Positions 7,425-15,538 of a stretch of 64,000 bases of DNA are shown here, one piece after another. The stretch is from assembly GCF_030269445.1 (NCBI RefSeq), contig NZ_BSTJ01000010.1, positions 124,001 through 188,000 of the forward strand, read 5' to 3'. Origin of the DNA: Actinoallomurus iriomotensis. GTDB lineage: Bacteria; Actinomycetota; Actinomycetes; Streptosporangiales; Streptosporangiaceae. Numbering within the stretch: the first letter of the stretch is position 1; each line of letters opens with the position of its first letter. Below the pieces are notes generated by a model. It saw only the letters and a list, made by a program, of their open reading frames with translations, ran no database searches and was not told the DNA's origin. Both the position numbers and the translations under genes were made by a program.

Positions 7425-10081
7425 GTGTCTCCGATCCGCAGGACGCCGCCGAGGCCGCGGCGCGCGGCGGTCACGGCGTCGATGAACACGGCCAGCACGG
7501 CGAAGACCAGCAGGCCACCGGCCAGCCCGGCCGCCTGGGGCAGGTCGGGCACGTAGTGGGTGACCGGGGACCCGCCGGTGTACGGGCGCAGGTCGATGGC
7601 CGGTCCCAGCAGTCCGGGCAGCACCAGGCCCAGCACCCAGCCGGCCGCCGACGCGGCGAGGAGCGTCGGCGCGATCTCCACGAACGCGAGCGACCGCGCC
7701 TGGCGGCGGCTGAGCCCGAGGGTGCGAAGGTACGAAACGGCCCGCCCGCGTTCGGCCGCCCCGGCGAACAGGATCACCAGTACCGCCAGCGTCCCGTAGC
7801 AGGCGACGAGGACCCCGGTCAGGCCGAAACCGCGGCCGACGAGACGGCCAAGCTCGCCCTGCGTGAACGCGTCGTGGGTCATCCGGTACGTCGTGACGGT
7901 GCCGGCGCCCGCGTCGCCCAGGTCGGGCTGCACGACGTTACGGCGCAGCGCGGCCACGTCGAGGTGCTCGCCGCGGACGAAGACGGAGACCGATCCGGCA
8001 CTGCCGCCGGTGGCGCGGGCGAGGGCGTCGGCGGGCACCAGCACGAACCCCTCGCCCGGCGCCCGGCCGGGGAACCGCGCGACCGTGCCGGCGATCCGTA
8101 CCGGCATCCGCCGCCCGTAGTCGGTCGACAGCGCGAGCCCGCCGCCGGTGGCCTTGCGGCGCGCGGCGGGGGACAACAGCGCCGGCACCGGATCTCCCGG
8201 GCGGGTACGCGGCCAGGCGGGGATCCGCAGCCCGGTGCCGGCCATCATCCGCCGGTACGCGCCGAGGTCGACGCCGACGGCCGTCAGCTCGTCGGCGACG
8301 TCGCCGTTCGACAGCAGGCGGGCCCCGTCGACGGTCTGCGCCGGTACGGCGGCGCGGACGCCGGGCGAGCGGCGGACCCGGTCGACCACCCGGGCGTCCA
8401 TGGTCAGCGCGTCGGCGCGCGCGTCGCCGCCCACGTCCTCGTACGTCGCGATCCGCTGGGTACGGGCCAGGCTCGTCTGGACCGTCGAGCCGAATCCGAT
8501 GACCGCGACGGCGAGCAGGAGGACCACGAGGGGGAGCACCGCCGTGGCGTCCTGGCGGGAGGCCCGCGCGACGCCGACGAACGGCACGGCGGAGCGGCCC
8601 CGCGCGAGGAACCGGCCGGCCAGCCGCAGCGGCACCGGCAGCACCCGCAGCAGGAGCAGGCCCGCCGCGACGGAGAGGAGCGCGGGCACCGCCGACAGGA
8701 ACGGGTCGACGCCCGAGGCCCACGTGTCGCTGGTGAGCCCGCGCCGCCGCAGGAGGTAGGTGCCGGCGACCGCCAGCACGACGAGCAGCGCCTCCGCGAC
8801 CAGCCTCCGGTGTGCGGGGCGGACGCGGCGCCGGCGACGACGCCCGGCGGCCACGGCCGGCAGCGCGATCGCGATCACGGCGGATACGACGGCGGCGGCG
8901 AGCGACACCGGCTGCGCGGGCCCGTTCACCAGCAGGGCCGAGGCCGGCAGGCCCAGCGCCGCCGCGGGCAGCGTGACGAGGGCGGCCAGGCCGCCGGCCA
9001 GCCCGGCGAGCTGGGCCCGCGACGCGCCGCGCGCCGCCTGGACCGCGAGGTCCGCGCCGAGCCGGGCCGACAGCAGCCGGGCGGCCAGGAGCAGCACGCC
9101 GAGGGCCGCGGCGAACAACCCGGCGAGGGAGAGCGACAGCAGCGTCTGCGTCGTGTGCAGCCGATGTACGAAGTCGTCCAGGATGTCGTCGAACCGGGTG
9201 TCCAGCGCCGGGCCCGCCGCGTCGACGCGTACCGTCGGCAGCGCCTCGCCGGCCCGATGGACGTCCTCGACCAGCGCCGGCGCGTCGCGTGCCGTGACGC
9301 GTGACGCCGCCGGGGTGTAGGTCCAGGTCAGATCGATGCGGAACGGCGTTCGCCCGCACAGCGCGCGGTAGCCGGACGGGTCGACCAGCGCGGTCGCCAG
9401 GATGATGATCTGCCCGCTCTGGAGCTTCTTCAGCTCGGCGTCCTCGTACCGGTGGTGCGCGGCCCAGTAGCCGCTGCCGGGGTCGGCCGGGGTGAACAGG
9501 CCGGTGACGCGGACGTCGAGCGCCGGCTGGCTCGTGGTCGTCACCACGTCACCGGCCTTGACGCCCAGCCGCTGGGCCGCGCGTACGGGAAGGGCGGCCT
9601 CGAAGCGCGGGCCGTGCGCGGTGGGTTCCGGCGCGCCGGGGGGACGTCCGGACACGTAGCGGACGTGGCCGGGCGCGGTGCTGGAGAAGGCCAGCGACAG
9701 CTCGCGCGAGCCGGCGCCGGTCAGGCCCATGAACTGGGTCGCGGCGTTCGTGTCGGCGGTGGCGATGGTGCGCCGCAGCGTGGGTGGGAAGAGCCCCAGC
9801 CACCGTCTCTGCTCCGCCGCGAGTCCCCCGGCGGTCGCGGACGGGAACCGCGCACGCAGCCGTTCGTCCGTCGGCGCGACCGGGCTGATCTGGGCCGTCG
9901 CGACCAGGTCGGTGCTGCCGAACGGCGCGCCGGCGACCGTCTCGCGCGCCGCGCGGTCGTACCCGGCGACCAGCGTGCGCGGCCCGGCGCCGGCCAGGAA
10001 CGCGGTGACGAGGACGAGCAGCCCGAGGATGAGCAGCGGCGCCCACCGGGCGCGCGCCGTACGGCGGAGCAGGAGGCTCAT
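7421..10081 (-). CDS. Large FtsX-type ABC permease (second of pair)
   Basis: 886 residues. Starts MSLLLRRTARARWAP then a first membrane helix (LLILGLLVLVTAFLAGAG), a large extracytoplasmic domain, a cluster of helices in the middle (two FtsX-like halves: LLSLSLAGLFAAALGVLLLAA..., then paired helices near 590-700), a second external domain and four-helix FtsX unit at the end (GVLVACYGTLAVLVILFAGA, LLAASAAGWVLGLVLPGLLG). The ATG at 10081 overlaps the upstream permease stop by 4 bp; the longer upstream frame is overlap with that gene. MacB/LolCE-like permeases of this size in actinomycetes are mostly uncharacterised. Confidence 0.85.
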   Translation of the reverse strand: MSLLLRRTARARWAPLLILGLLVLVTAFLAGAGPRTLVAGYDRAARETVAGAPFGSTDLVATAQISPVAPTDERLRARFPSATAGGLAAEQRRWLGLFPPTLRRTIATADTNAATQFMGLTGAGSRELSLAFSSTAPGHVRYVSGRPPGAPEPTAHGPRFEAALPVRAAQRLGVKAGDVVTTTSQPALDVRVTGLFTPADPGSGYWAAHHRYEDAELKKLQSGQIIILATALVDPSGYRALCGRTPFRIDLTWTYTPAASRVTARDAPALVEDVHRAGEALPTVRVDAAGPALDTRFDDILDDFVHRLHTTQTLLSLSLAGLFAAALGVLLLAARLLSARLGADLAVQAARGASRAQLAGLAGGLAALVTLPAAALGLPASALLVNGPAQPVSLAAAVVSAVIAIALPAVAAGRRRRRRVRPAHRRLVAEALLVVLAVAGTYLLRRRGLTSDTWASGVDPFLSAVPALLSVAAGLLLLRVLPVPLRLAGRFLARGRSAVPFVGVARASRQDATAVLPLVVLLLAVAVIGFGSTVQTSLARTQRIATYEDVGGDARADALTMDARVVDRVRRSPGVRAAVPAQTVDGARLLSNGDVADELTAVGVDLGAYRRMMAGTGLRIPAWPRTRPGDPVPALLSPAARRKATGGGLALSTDYGRRMPVRIAGTVARFPGRAPGEGFVLVPADALARATGGSAGSVSVFVRGEHLDVAALRRNVVQPDLGDAGAGTVTTYRMTHDAFTQGELGRLVGRGFGLTGVLVACYGTLAVLVILFAGAAERGRAVSYLRTLGLSRRQARSLAFVEIAPTLLAASAAGWVLGLVLPGLLGPAIDLRPYTGGSPVTHYVPDLPQAAGLAGGLLVFAVLAVFIDAVTAARRGLGGVLRIGDT

Positions 10082-13000
10082 GAGTCCTCCCCGAGCCGCA
10101 GGGTCTGGCCTGGGCCGCCGCGGCGCAGTGAGCGGACGAGCAGGAGCAGTACCGCGGTGAGCAGGACGACGATGGCGGCGAGCATGGCGAGCACCACCGG
10201 CCATCGCAGGATGACCTGCGCGGGCGGGTACGGCGCGGTCGCGCTCACCGTCAGCACGACGTGCGGCACGACGAGGCGGGCGACGACGATGCCGAGCAGC
10301 AGGCCGCCGGCCAGGCCCATGCCGACGAGGAATGCCTGTTCGACGGCGACCAGCCCGAGGACCTGCCGCCCGCGGACGCCGAGGGCGCGCAGGATCGCGA
10401 ACTCTCCCGCCCGCTCCCGCGCGGACACGGCGGTGTTGACCGCGAACCCGATCGCGGCGAACACGAGCGCCGCGCCGAAACCGAGGATGAGGGCGCCCTG
10501 CAGCGCCCCGCCCAGCGGCGCGTCGCGGAGCCGGTGCCGCAGCGCGGCCCGGTCGACCGTCGTGCCGGTCCAGGACGGATGGGCGCCGAGCACGCGCACC
10601 GCGGCGGTCCCGCGTGTGGCCAGCCACCACTCGGTCGGCGGCGGCACGGACAGACCGTTCGCCAGTGCCTCGTCGCCGAGGTCGGTCCAGTCGACGAGGA
10701 CGGCCGGGGCGCCCGGCGCGGTGGAGGGGAGCGCCGCGACGATCCCGGCGACGGTGACGGGCTGGTCGATGCCGTTCTCGGTCAGGTCCAGCCGGCCGCC
10801 GGTGGTGACGTGGGCGCGGGCGGCCAGGTCACGGGTCACGATCGCCGGGATCGGGCCGGGCCGCGGGACGGCGTGCCCCGCGGCGGCGGACCCGGTGCGC
10901 AGCGCGATGCTGCCGGCGACCTGCGGGGTCGGTGTCGTGGGGTCGATAGTGGTGGGCAGGCGCGCCGTCATCAGCCCGCCGGAGCCGAAGCCGATCGGCG
11001 AACCCACTCCGGCGCTGAGCGTGATCTGCCCGGACCAGTGCGTCCCCGCGGGCCGCCGCACCGCGGGCCCGAAGCCCTTCGCCGTGCCGGGCCGCAGGGA
11101 CGTCACGGCGAGCCGGGATGAGGGCGCGTCCTGGGAGCGGACGTAGGTGAAGCGGAGACCGCGGAAGGCCAGGGGATAGGAGAGCACGCCGTCGCGGCCG
11201 GCGAGCGCGGACACGTCGATCACCTTGGTGTGGGTCGCGCCGTCCGCCGGGACGGTACCCGCATCGATCTCGTACGTCGTGTGCAGCGCGTCGCTCACGA
11301 CCAGGGACACCGCGACCGGTTCACCGTCCGCGGACGGCCCGAAGCGGAGACCGGCCGAGAGCCGGGTCGGCCGGCCCGGGACGGGGACGGCGGTCAGGCC
11401 GGTGCCGGTGCCGGTGGAAGCGAGCCGCGCGGACATGGCCTGCCAGCCGGACCCCGGCGGGAGGCCCGCCCGGGTCCGCAGCAGCCCGCCGAGCGTGCCC
11501 GCGTCGGCCGCGAGGAGTGCGACGTCGGTGCTGCCGGTGGAGGCGGTGTCCCGCAGGACGGGGCTGACCGCGGTCACCCCGGGCAGCCGTGCGTAGCGTC
11601 CGCCCTGGCCGGGCGTCGCGGGGGAGCCCTGGTCGCTCGGCGCGCCGATCCGCAGGTCCGTACCGGCCTGGAAGTCGGCCTGGTCGATCTGCGACTGCCG
11701 CCAGGTCACCCCCGTCACCACCGACAGGACGCCCACGGCGACCGTCATGACCAGGAGCAGCGCCGGGCCGGCGGTGCGCAGCGGGCGGCGGCTCACCTGC
11801 CGGGTGCCGAGCGCCGGAGCAAGGCCCCGGCCGCGGGTCGTGGCCCGCTCGCCGGCGCGCGAGGCGACCGGGACCAGTCGCAGGATCACCACGCCCCCGG
11901 CCAGCAGCGCGAGCGCCGGACCGGCGACGATCAGCGGGTCGACGCCGGCGCCCGCGGCGGTCGCGGTGACCGGACCGCCGTAGTGCGCGAGCTGCCAGAC
12001 GGCGAGCGCGGCGAGGACGACCAGGGCGAGGTCGGCCCCGGCCCGCTGGAGCATCGCGCGGCGTTCGCCCCGGCCGCGCGCGGCCATCGTCGCGACGTAG
12101 GTCCGCCGGATCCCCCGCAGCGGCGGCAGGGTGATCGCGACCACGCACATCAGCGCGCCGGCGACCGCGATCGCCCAGGTCAGCGGGGTCGGTGCGAGGT
12201 CGAGGCGCAGTCCGGGCGTGCCGAGGAGCGGGGTGGCCATGGCGGCTCGCACCAGGAGGGGCGCGAGGAACGGCGCGGCCACCGCCGCGGGCAGGCCGAG
12301 CAGCAGGCCCTCGCCGACGGCCAGTGCGGCGATCTGCCGCGTGGAGGCCCCCCGGGCCCGCATCAGCGTGACCTCCAGGCGGCGGTGCTCGGCGAGCAGC
12401 CGCGCGACGAGCATCAGCGTGTACACGGCCAGCACGACGAGTTGCAGCGCGGGGATGAGCAGGGTCGAGCGCGAGACGAGCAGCGCGCGGTCGACCTGCG
12501 TCAGCAGGTCCGCGACGGAGGACTTGACGGCGTAACCCGAGCCGAGCGTCGTGGGCAGCGCGCGGGCCCGCGCCGCGACGTCCGCGAGCTGCCCGGACCG
12601 GATCTCCCGTACGGCGGGCAGGACCAGCCAGCGGGCCGTGACCGAGGCGGTGAACCGTGTCGTGAAGGTCGGCGGGGGCACGACCAGCGGCCCGAAGGTG
12701 GTGTAACCGAGCCGCTCGACTCCCGTCGTGACGAGCCGGTCGCCGCCCCAGAAGTAGTCGTCGGCCCGGTTCGGCGTGAACTGGCCGGTGATCCGGACGG
12801 AGACCGGCGGGCCGCCGACGCGGCTGTGCAGCGTGACGACCTGGCCGGTGTGGAGGCGCATCGCCCGGGCGGCCGTCACCGGCACCGCGGCCTCCATGGT
12901 GCGGCCCGTCGTGGCGGCCGGCCACCGGCCGCCGGTCAGGCGGGCGTGGCCCTCGATGCCGGAGTAGGTGGCGAACGCGGTGAGCTGCGGGTGGGCGCTG

Positions 13001-13329
13001 TGCTCCTGCCCGGGGACGGCGTAGGAGTCGCCGCGCGCGCTGAGCGACATCGCCACCGGGACGCGGCCGTAGACCTTCGCGACGGCCGCCGTGACCTTAC
13101 GCTGCTCGGCGGGGATGTCGCGTGCGGCGACGGAGGTGGTGATGCGGGTGCCCGCGCCGTTCCAGGTCGCGCCCGCGAGTGTGGCCCGCAGTCCCTCACC
13201 GGTGACGGACGCGGTGTACCCGCCGAGCGCCGCCAGCACCGTGACGGCGAAGAGGGCGGTCGCCGAGGCGGCGACGACCAGCAGGCGATGACCCAGCGCA
13301 CGGCTGACCACCAGGCCTGATCTGTGCAC
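10078..13329 (-). CDS. Large FtsX-type ABC permease (first of pair)
   Basis: 1083 residues. It opens with a basic stretch and membrane helix (LLVVAASATALFAVTVLAALGGY), an extracytoplasmic domain, a middle helix cluster (LQLVVLAVYTLMLVARLLAEHRRLEVTLMRARGA, typical of FtsX repeats that couple to the ATPase through the MRARGAS-like loop), another external domain, and a final FtsX unit (GAALVFAAIGFAVNTAVSARERAGEFAILRALGV). The GTG at 13329 is preferred because GGAGG lies 7 bases upstream; longer starts have none. First gene of the operon that continues through the second permease and both ATPases. Confidence 0.84.
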   Translation of the reverse strand: MHRSGLVVSRALGHRLLVVAASATALFAVTVLAALGGYTASVTGEGLRATLAGATWNGAGTRITTSVAARDIPAEQRKVTAAVAKVYGRVPVAMSLSARGDSYAVPGQEHSAHPQLTAFATYSGIEGHARLTGGRWPAATTGRTMEAAVPVTAARAMRLHTGQVVTLHSRVGGPPVSVRITGQFTPNRADDYFWGGDRLVTTGVERLGYTTFGPLVVPPPTFTTRFTASVTARWLVLPAVREIRSGQLADVAARARALPTTLGSGYAVKSSVADLLTQVDRALLVSRSTLLIPALQLVVLAVYTLMLVARLLAEHRRLEVTLMRARGASTRQIAALAVGEGLLLGLPAAVAAPFLAPLLVRAAMATPLLGTPGLRLDLAPTPLTWAIAVAGALMCVVAITLPPLRGIRRTYVATMAARGRGERRAMLQRAGADLALVVLAALAVWQLAHYGGPVTATAAGAGVDPLIVAGPALALLAGGVVILRLVPVASRAGERATTRGRGLAPALGTRQVSRRPLRTAGPALLLVMTVAVGVLSVVTGVTWRQSQIDQADFQAGTDLRIGAPSDQGSPATPGQGGRYARLPGVTAVSPVLRDTASTGSTDVALLAADAGTLGGLLRTRAGLPPGSGWQAMSARLASTGTGTGLTAVPVPGRPTRLSAGLRFGPSADGEPVAVSLVVSDALHTTYEIDAGTVPADGATHTKVIDVSALAGRDGVLSYPLAFRGLRFTYVRSQDAPSSRLAVTSLRPGTAKGFGPAVRRPAGTHWSGQITLSAGVGSPIGFGSGGLMTARLPTTIDPTTPTPQVAGSIALRTGSAAAGHAVPRPGPIPAIVTRDLAARAHVTTGGRLDLTENGIDQPVTVAGIVAALPSTAPGAPAVLVDWTDLGDEALANGLSVPPPTEWWLATRGTAAVRVLGAHPSWTGTTVDRAALRHRLRDAPLGGALQGALILGFGAALVFAAIGFAVNTAVSARERAGEFAILRALGVRGRQVLGLVAVEQAFLVGMGLAGGLLLGIVVARLVVPHVVLTVSATAPYPPAQVILRWPVVLAMLAAIVVLLTAVLLLLVRSLRRGGPGQTLRLGEDS

Positions 13330-13452
13330 CCCGTCGCCTCCAGCGCGCTCCCCGAAAGGCTCATGCTCGCGCGCGGCCGGGAGGCCCGGCAAGGAAGGTC
13401 ACGAAACGGTGCCGCGTTCGAGATCTTCCCGTGAGCGTCCGCGGGCGCCGGA

Positions 13453-13494
13453 CACGACACGGCCGCCCCGCGGGTGCGGAGCGGCCGTGTCGTG
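13453..13494 (-). terminator. Strong hairpin terminator after the small three-helix-bundle gene
   Basis: A 14-bp perfect stem (CACGACACGGCCGC with its complement at 13481-13494) around a 14-nt loop. It lies just past the stop of the minus-strand gene at 13535-13753 and before the ABC permease operon on the same strand, so it separates the two transcription units. No U-run follows, as is common in actinomycetes. Confidence 0.75.
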
Positions 13495-13534
13495 AGGGCG
13501 CGACGTCGGTTGTGGGAAGGACGCGTGCGGTCGT

Positions 13535-13753
13535 TCAGCCGGTTTCGGGCGGTGCGTGTCTCAGTTCGTCGCGGGCGATGCGTTCGACCAGGACGGGCAC
13601 GAACTCGCGGATCGGGCTGCCGTCGAAGCGGTGGTGGATGGCGTTCACCGTCGCGTCGACCCGGGTGGGGGAGACGCGGCCGGAGAAGGACCGGGAGAGG
13701 CGGTCGGTGACATGCTCGAGGGCGTGCCGTTCACGAATGGTGTCGGCGCTCAC
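13535..13753 (-). CDS. Small three-helix-bundle (DUF3562-like) protein
   Basis: 72 residues. The pattern HALEHVTDRLSRSFSGRVSP...VDATVNAIHHRFDGSPIREFVPVLVERIARDEL matches the small 'three-helix bundle dimerization' domain that in actinobacteria occurs alone or fused in front of ArsC-like phosphatases: two amphipathic helices, a short turn with G-x-P-I-R-x-F-V-P and a third helix ending VERxAR. It would be a cytoplasmic dimer. No arsenate gene is nearby and its partner is unknown. The gene is followed by a strong terminator. Confidence 0.65.
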   Translation of the reverse strand: MSADTIRERHALEHVTDRLSRSFSGRVSPTRVDATVNAIHHRFDGSPIREFVPVLVERIARDELRHAPPETG

Positions 13754-13793
13754 GAAGACCTCCGTTCACGTGGCTGGCGTCCTCGCCGCAGGG

Positions 13794-14204
13794 TTACCCC
13801 GACGAGCCCGCGTGACACGGGGAGATCGAAGCATTCTGCCCGGCCGTCCCGGAGGAGCCGTTCGCCTGCAGCGCGACGCTCGCGAGCGACATCACCAGGG
13901 CGACGTCGGACTCGGTGTCGAGGCGCACGCGGACCCAGTCGCCGCCGGGCGTGACCGCCACCCGGCCGGACTTGAGGAGCGCGTCACCGAGGCGTGCGAT
14001 GACCGGTCGCGTGAGATGGAGCTCGGCCTCGTCACCGCCGTGCAGGTGGACGATCTGCGCCTCCACCCGCTGCGCCGGCGAGAACCCGGTGCCCACGCCG
14101 CACCCGGCCCGGCCGGCGCGCACCGCGGGCCAGGCGTCCAGCTGCGCCGTGAGGCGTCCGGCGAGGGAGCCGGTGGACTGATCGAGTGTCTTCACAACAT
14201 GCAT
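13794..14204 (-). CDS. Luciferase-domain (DUF5519-like) protein
   Basis: 136 residues from the ATG at 14204 (MHVVKTLDQ); upstream codons in the frame lack homology. The signature is a conserved block: AWPAVRAGRAGCGVGTGFSPAQRVEAQIVHLHGGDEAELHLTRPVIARL, then GDWVRVRLDTESDVALVMSL, as in the small 'luciferase domain' family of actinobacteria and fungi. The family name comes from an annotation tradition; light emission is not implied and no reaction is known. Divergent from the PemK/MazF-like gene 131 bp away. Confidence 0.65.
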   Translation of the reverse strand: MHVVKTLDQSTGSLAGRLTAQLDAWPAVRAGRAGCGVGTGFSPAQRVEAQIVHLHGGDEAELHLTRPVIARLGDALLKSGRVAVTPGGDWVRVRLDTESDVALVMSLASVALQANGSSGTAGQNASISPCHAGSSG

Positions 14205-14323
14205 ACTTGTCGGGAAAAGACCATGATCGGAAGTGGAACGCCCGAATTTGTTACCGGTCCGGTCATCGGCGCGCCATCCTCCGTTTCCGTTCCACATCGG
14301 TCCGTTCGTCACGGCCGGACCGA

Positions 14324-14785
14324 TAGGCTGCGCGAATGCTTGATCATGGCGAGGTTCCCCGGCCGGCACGGGACGCGGTACGCGAGATCTACACCGCCGA
14401 GCGCGCGGCGACTCTGGAGTACTCCCCGGACCTCGACGGGCTGGCCGACCCCGGTGAGATCGTCTGGGCGTGGGTGCCGTACGAGGAGGACCCCGAGCGC
14501 GGGAAGGACCGGCCGCTGCTCGTCGTCGGCCGCCACGGGCGGCGGCTGCTGGCCATGATGCTGTCGAGCCGCCGCCACGAGCACTCCGACGACTGGCTGG
14601 ACCTGGGCTCGGGCACCTGGGACCGCGAGGGCCGGGACTCCTACCTGCGGCTGGACCGCGTGTTCGCCCTGGACGAGGACGACATCCGCCGGGAGGGCGC
14701 GGTGCTGGACCCCGAGCGGTTCGCGCGCGTCGCGGCGGTGCTCATGCGGCTGCACGGCTGGACGCCCACCCGCGCACGGGCCTGA
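14324..14785 (+). CDS. PemK/MazF-like protein, probably leaderless
   Basis: The coding part is 14336-14785, 149 residues; the listed range includes the -10 hexamer TAGGCT (14324-14329), which is exactly 6 bases before the ATG, with no Shine-Dalgarno, suggesting a leaderless mRNA. The core PGEIVWAWVPYEEDPERGKDRPLLVVGR is the first beta-hairpin and P-R-P-L-L-V-V strand seen in PemK/MazF mRNA-endonuclease toxins (PF02452); the rest is more divergent and longer than MazF (about 110). No antitoxin gene is adjacent, so an orphan, repurposed or non-toxic member is more likely than a working toxin-antitoxin pair. Confidence 0.6.
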
Positions 14786-14806
14786 CGCGACCGGCACTCA
14801 CTCAGA

Positions 14807-14850
14807 ACCGTGAAGGGCTCGCCCGCGGATGCGGGCGGGCCCTTCACGGT
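14807..14850. terminator. Bidirectional hairpin between convergent genes
   Basis: ACCGTGAAGGG...CCCTTCACGGT: a near-perfect stem of about 20 bp (14807-14826 with 14831-14850, one G-G mismatch) around GGAT. It sits in the 68 bp between the convergent stops of the PemK-like gene and the LURP-one-like gene and can end transcripts from both sides. Confidence 0.85.
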
Positions 14851-14853
14851 GGC

Positions 14854-15453
14854 TCAGCGGTGCTGCAGCGCGTCGAGCGCGACCGCCTGGGCGATGACGA
14901 GCCGGCGGTCCAGACGCTCGTCCTTGATGTCGACGACGTACCGGTCGCGCAGGCCGAACTTCTTGTCCACGCTGAACGTCTCCTGCCCGTCCGCGGTGAA
15001 GTCGAAGTGGTACGGCCAGGCGAACGGGAGGCTGTCGACGTACGGGATGAAGTCCCAGACCCGGCGCAGGATCGCGACGGCCTTGTTGCGCTCCGAGCCG
15101 GTGGTCACGCCCAGCCCGGGCTGCTCGAGGTGCCACGTCGAGGCGAGCAGCGACGCCTTGAAGTCCTTGCGGAACACGCCGATCGGCCGCCCCTGCGGAT
15201 CGGTCACGTCGTAGGCGGAGGCGAGGTCGAGCCGCTTGCGGGCCTTGAAGGCGAACAGGGGGTGCTGCTTGCTGTCGTCCGTGTAGATGGTCACCTCTTC
15301 TTTGAACGCCATGCGCTTCTGCTGCGCGAAGGCGACCAGCTCACCCTCGGACCCGTCCGCGGTCTCGGTGTGCACCTCGTACTGGTTGACCATGAGCCGG
15401 ACGCGCTGCCGGATGAGCAGGCGCTGCTGGGCCTGGAGCGTTTCGAAGTCCAT
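14854..15453 (-). CDS. LURP-one-related (scramblase-like, DUF567) protein
   Basis: 199 residues from the ATG at 15453 (MDFETLQAQQRLLIRQRVRLMVNQYEVHTE). The alternating strands with YEVHTETADGSEGELVAFAQQKR, FKARKRLDLASAYDVTDPQGRPIGVFRKDFKASLLASTW and YHFDFTADGQETFSVDKKFGLRDRYVVDIKDERLDRRLVIAQAVALD fit the Tubby-like 12-strand barrel of LURP-one-related proteins (PF04525). Bacterial members are soluble, common in actinomycetes, and of unknown function, perhaps binding lipid or nucleotide. The long upstream extension of the frame overlaps the kinase gene's Pro-rich region and is not coding. Confidence 0.78.
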   Translation of the reverse strand: MDFETLQAQQRLLIRQRVRLMVNQYEVHTETADGSEGELVAFAQQKRMAFKEEVTIYTDDSKQHPLFAFKARKRLDLASAYDVTDPQGRPIGVFRKDFKASLLASTWHLEQPGLGVTTGSERNKAVAILRRVWDFIPYVDSLPFAWPYHFDFTADGQETFSVDKKFGLRDRYVVDIKDERLDRRLVIAQAVALDALQHR

Positions 15454-15538
15454 CGGATATCCCGTTCTCGCGGCGTCGAATGGCGAGAAAAGGTACACGA
15501 ACGGTAAAGAGTTCGCCCTGTGCCCGGAAATGCCGGGG

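Noticed and set aside
10082-10630. Upstream extension of the second permease frame
   Set aside because: It overlaps the first permease gene; the ATG at 10081 gives a normal membrane N-terminus and a 4-bp overlap.
14336-14785. Working type II toxin-antitoxin pair
   Set aside because: Only a PemK/MazF-like gene is seen; the neighbouring divergent gene is a luciferase-domain protein, not an antitoxin, and the similarity is limited to the first hairpin.
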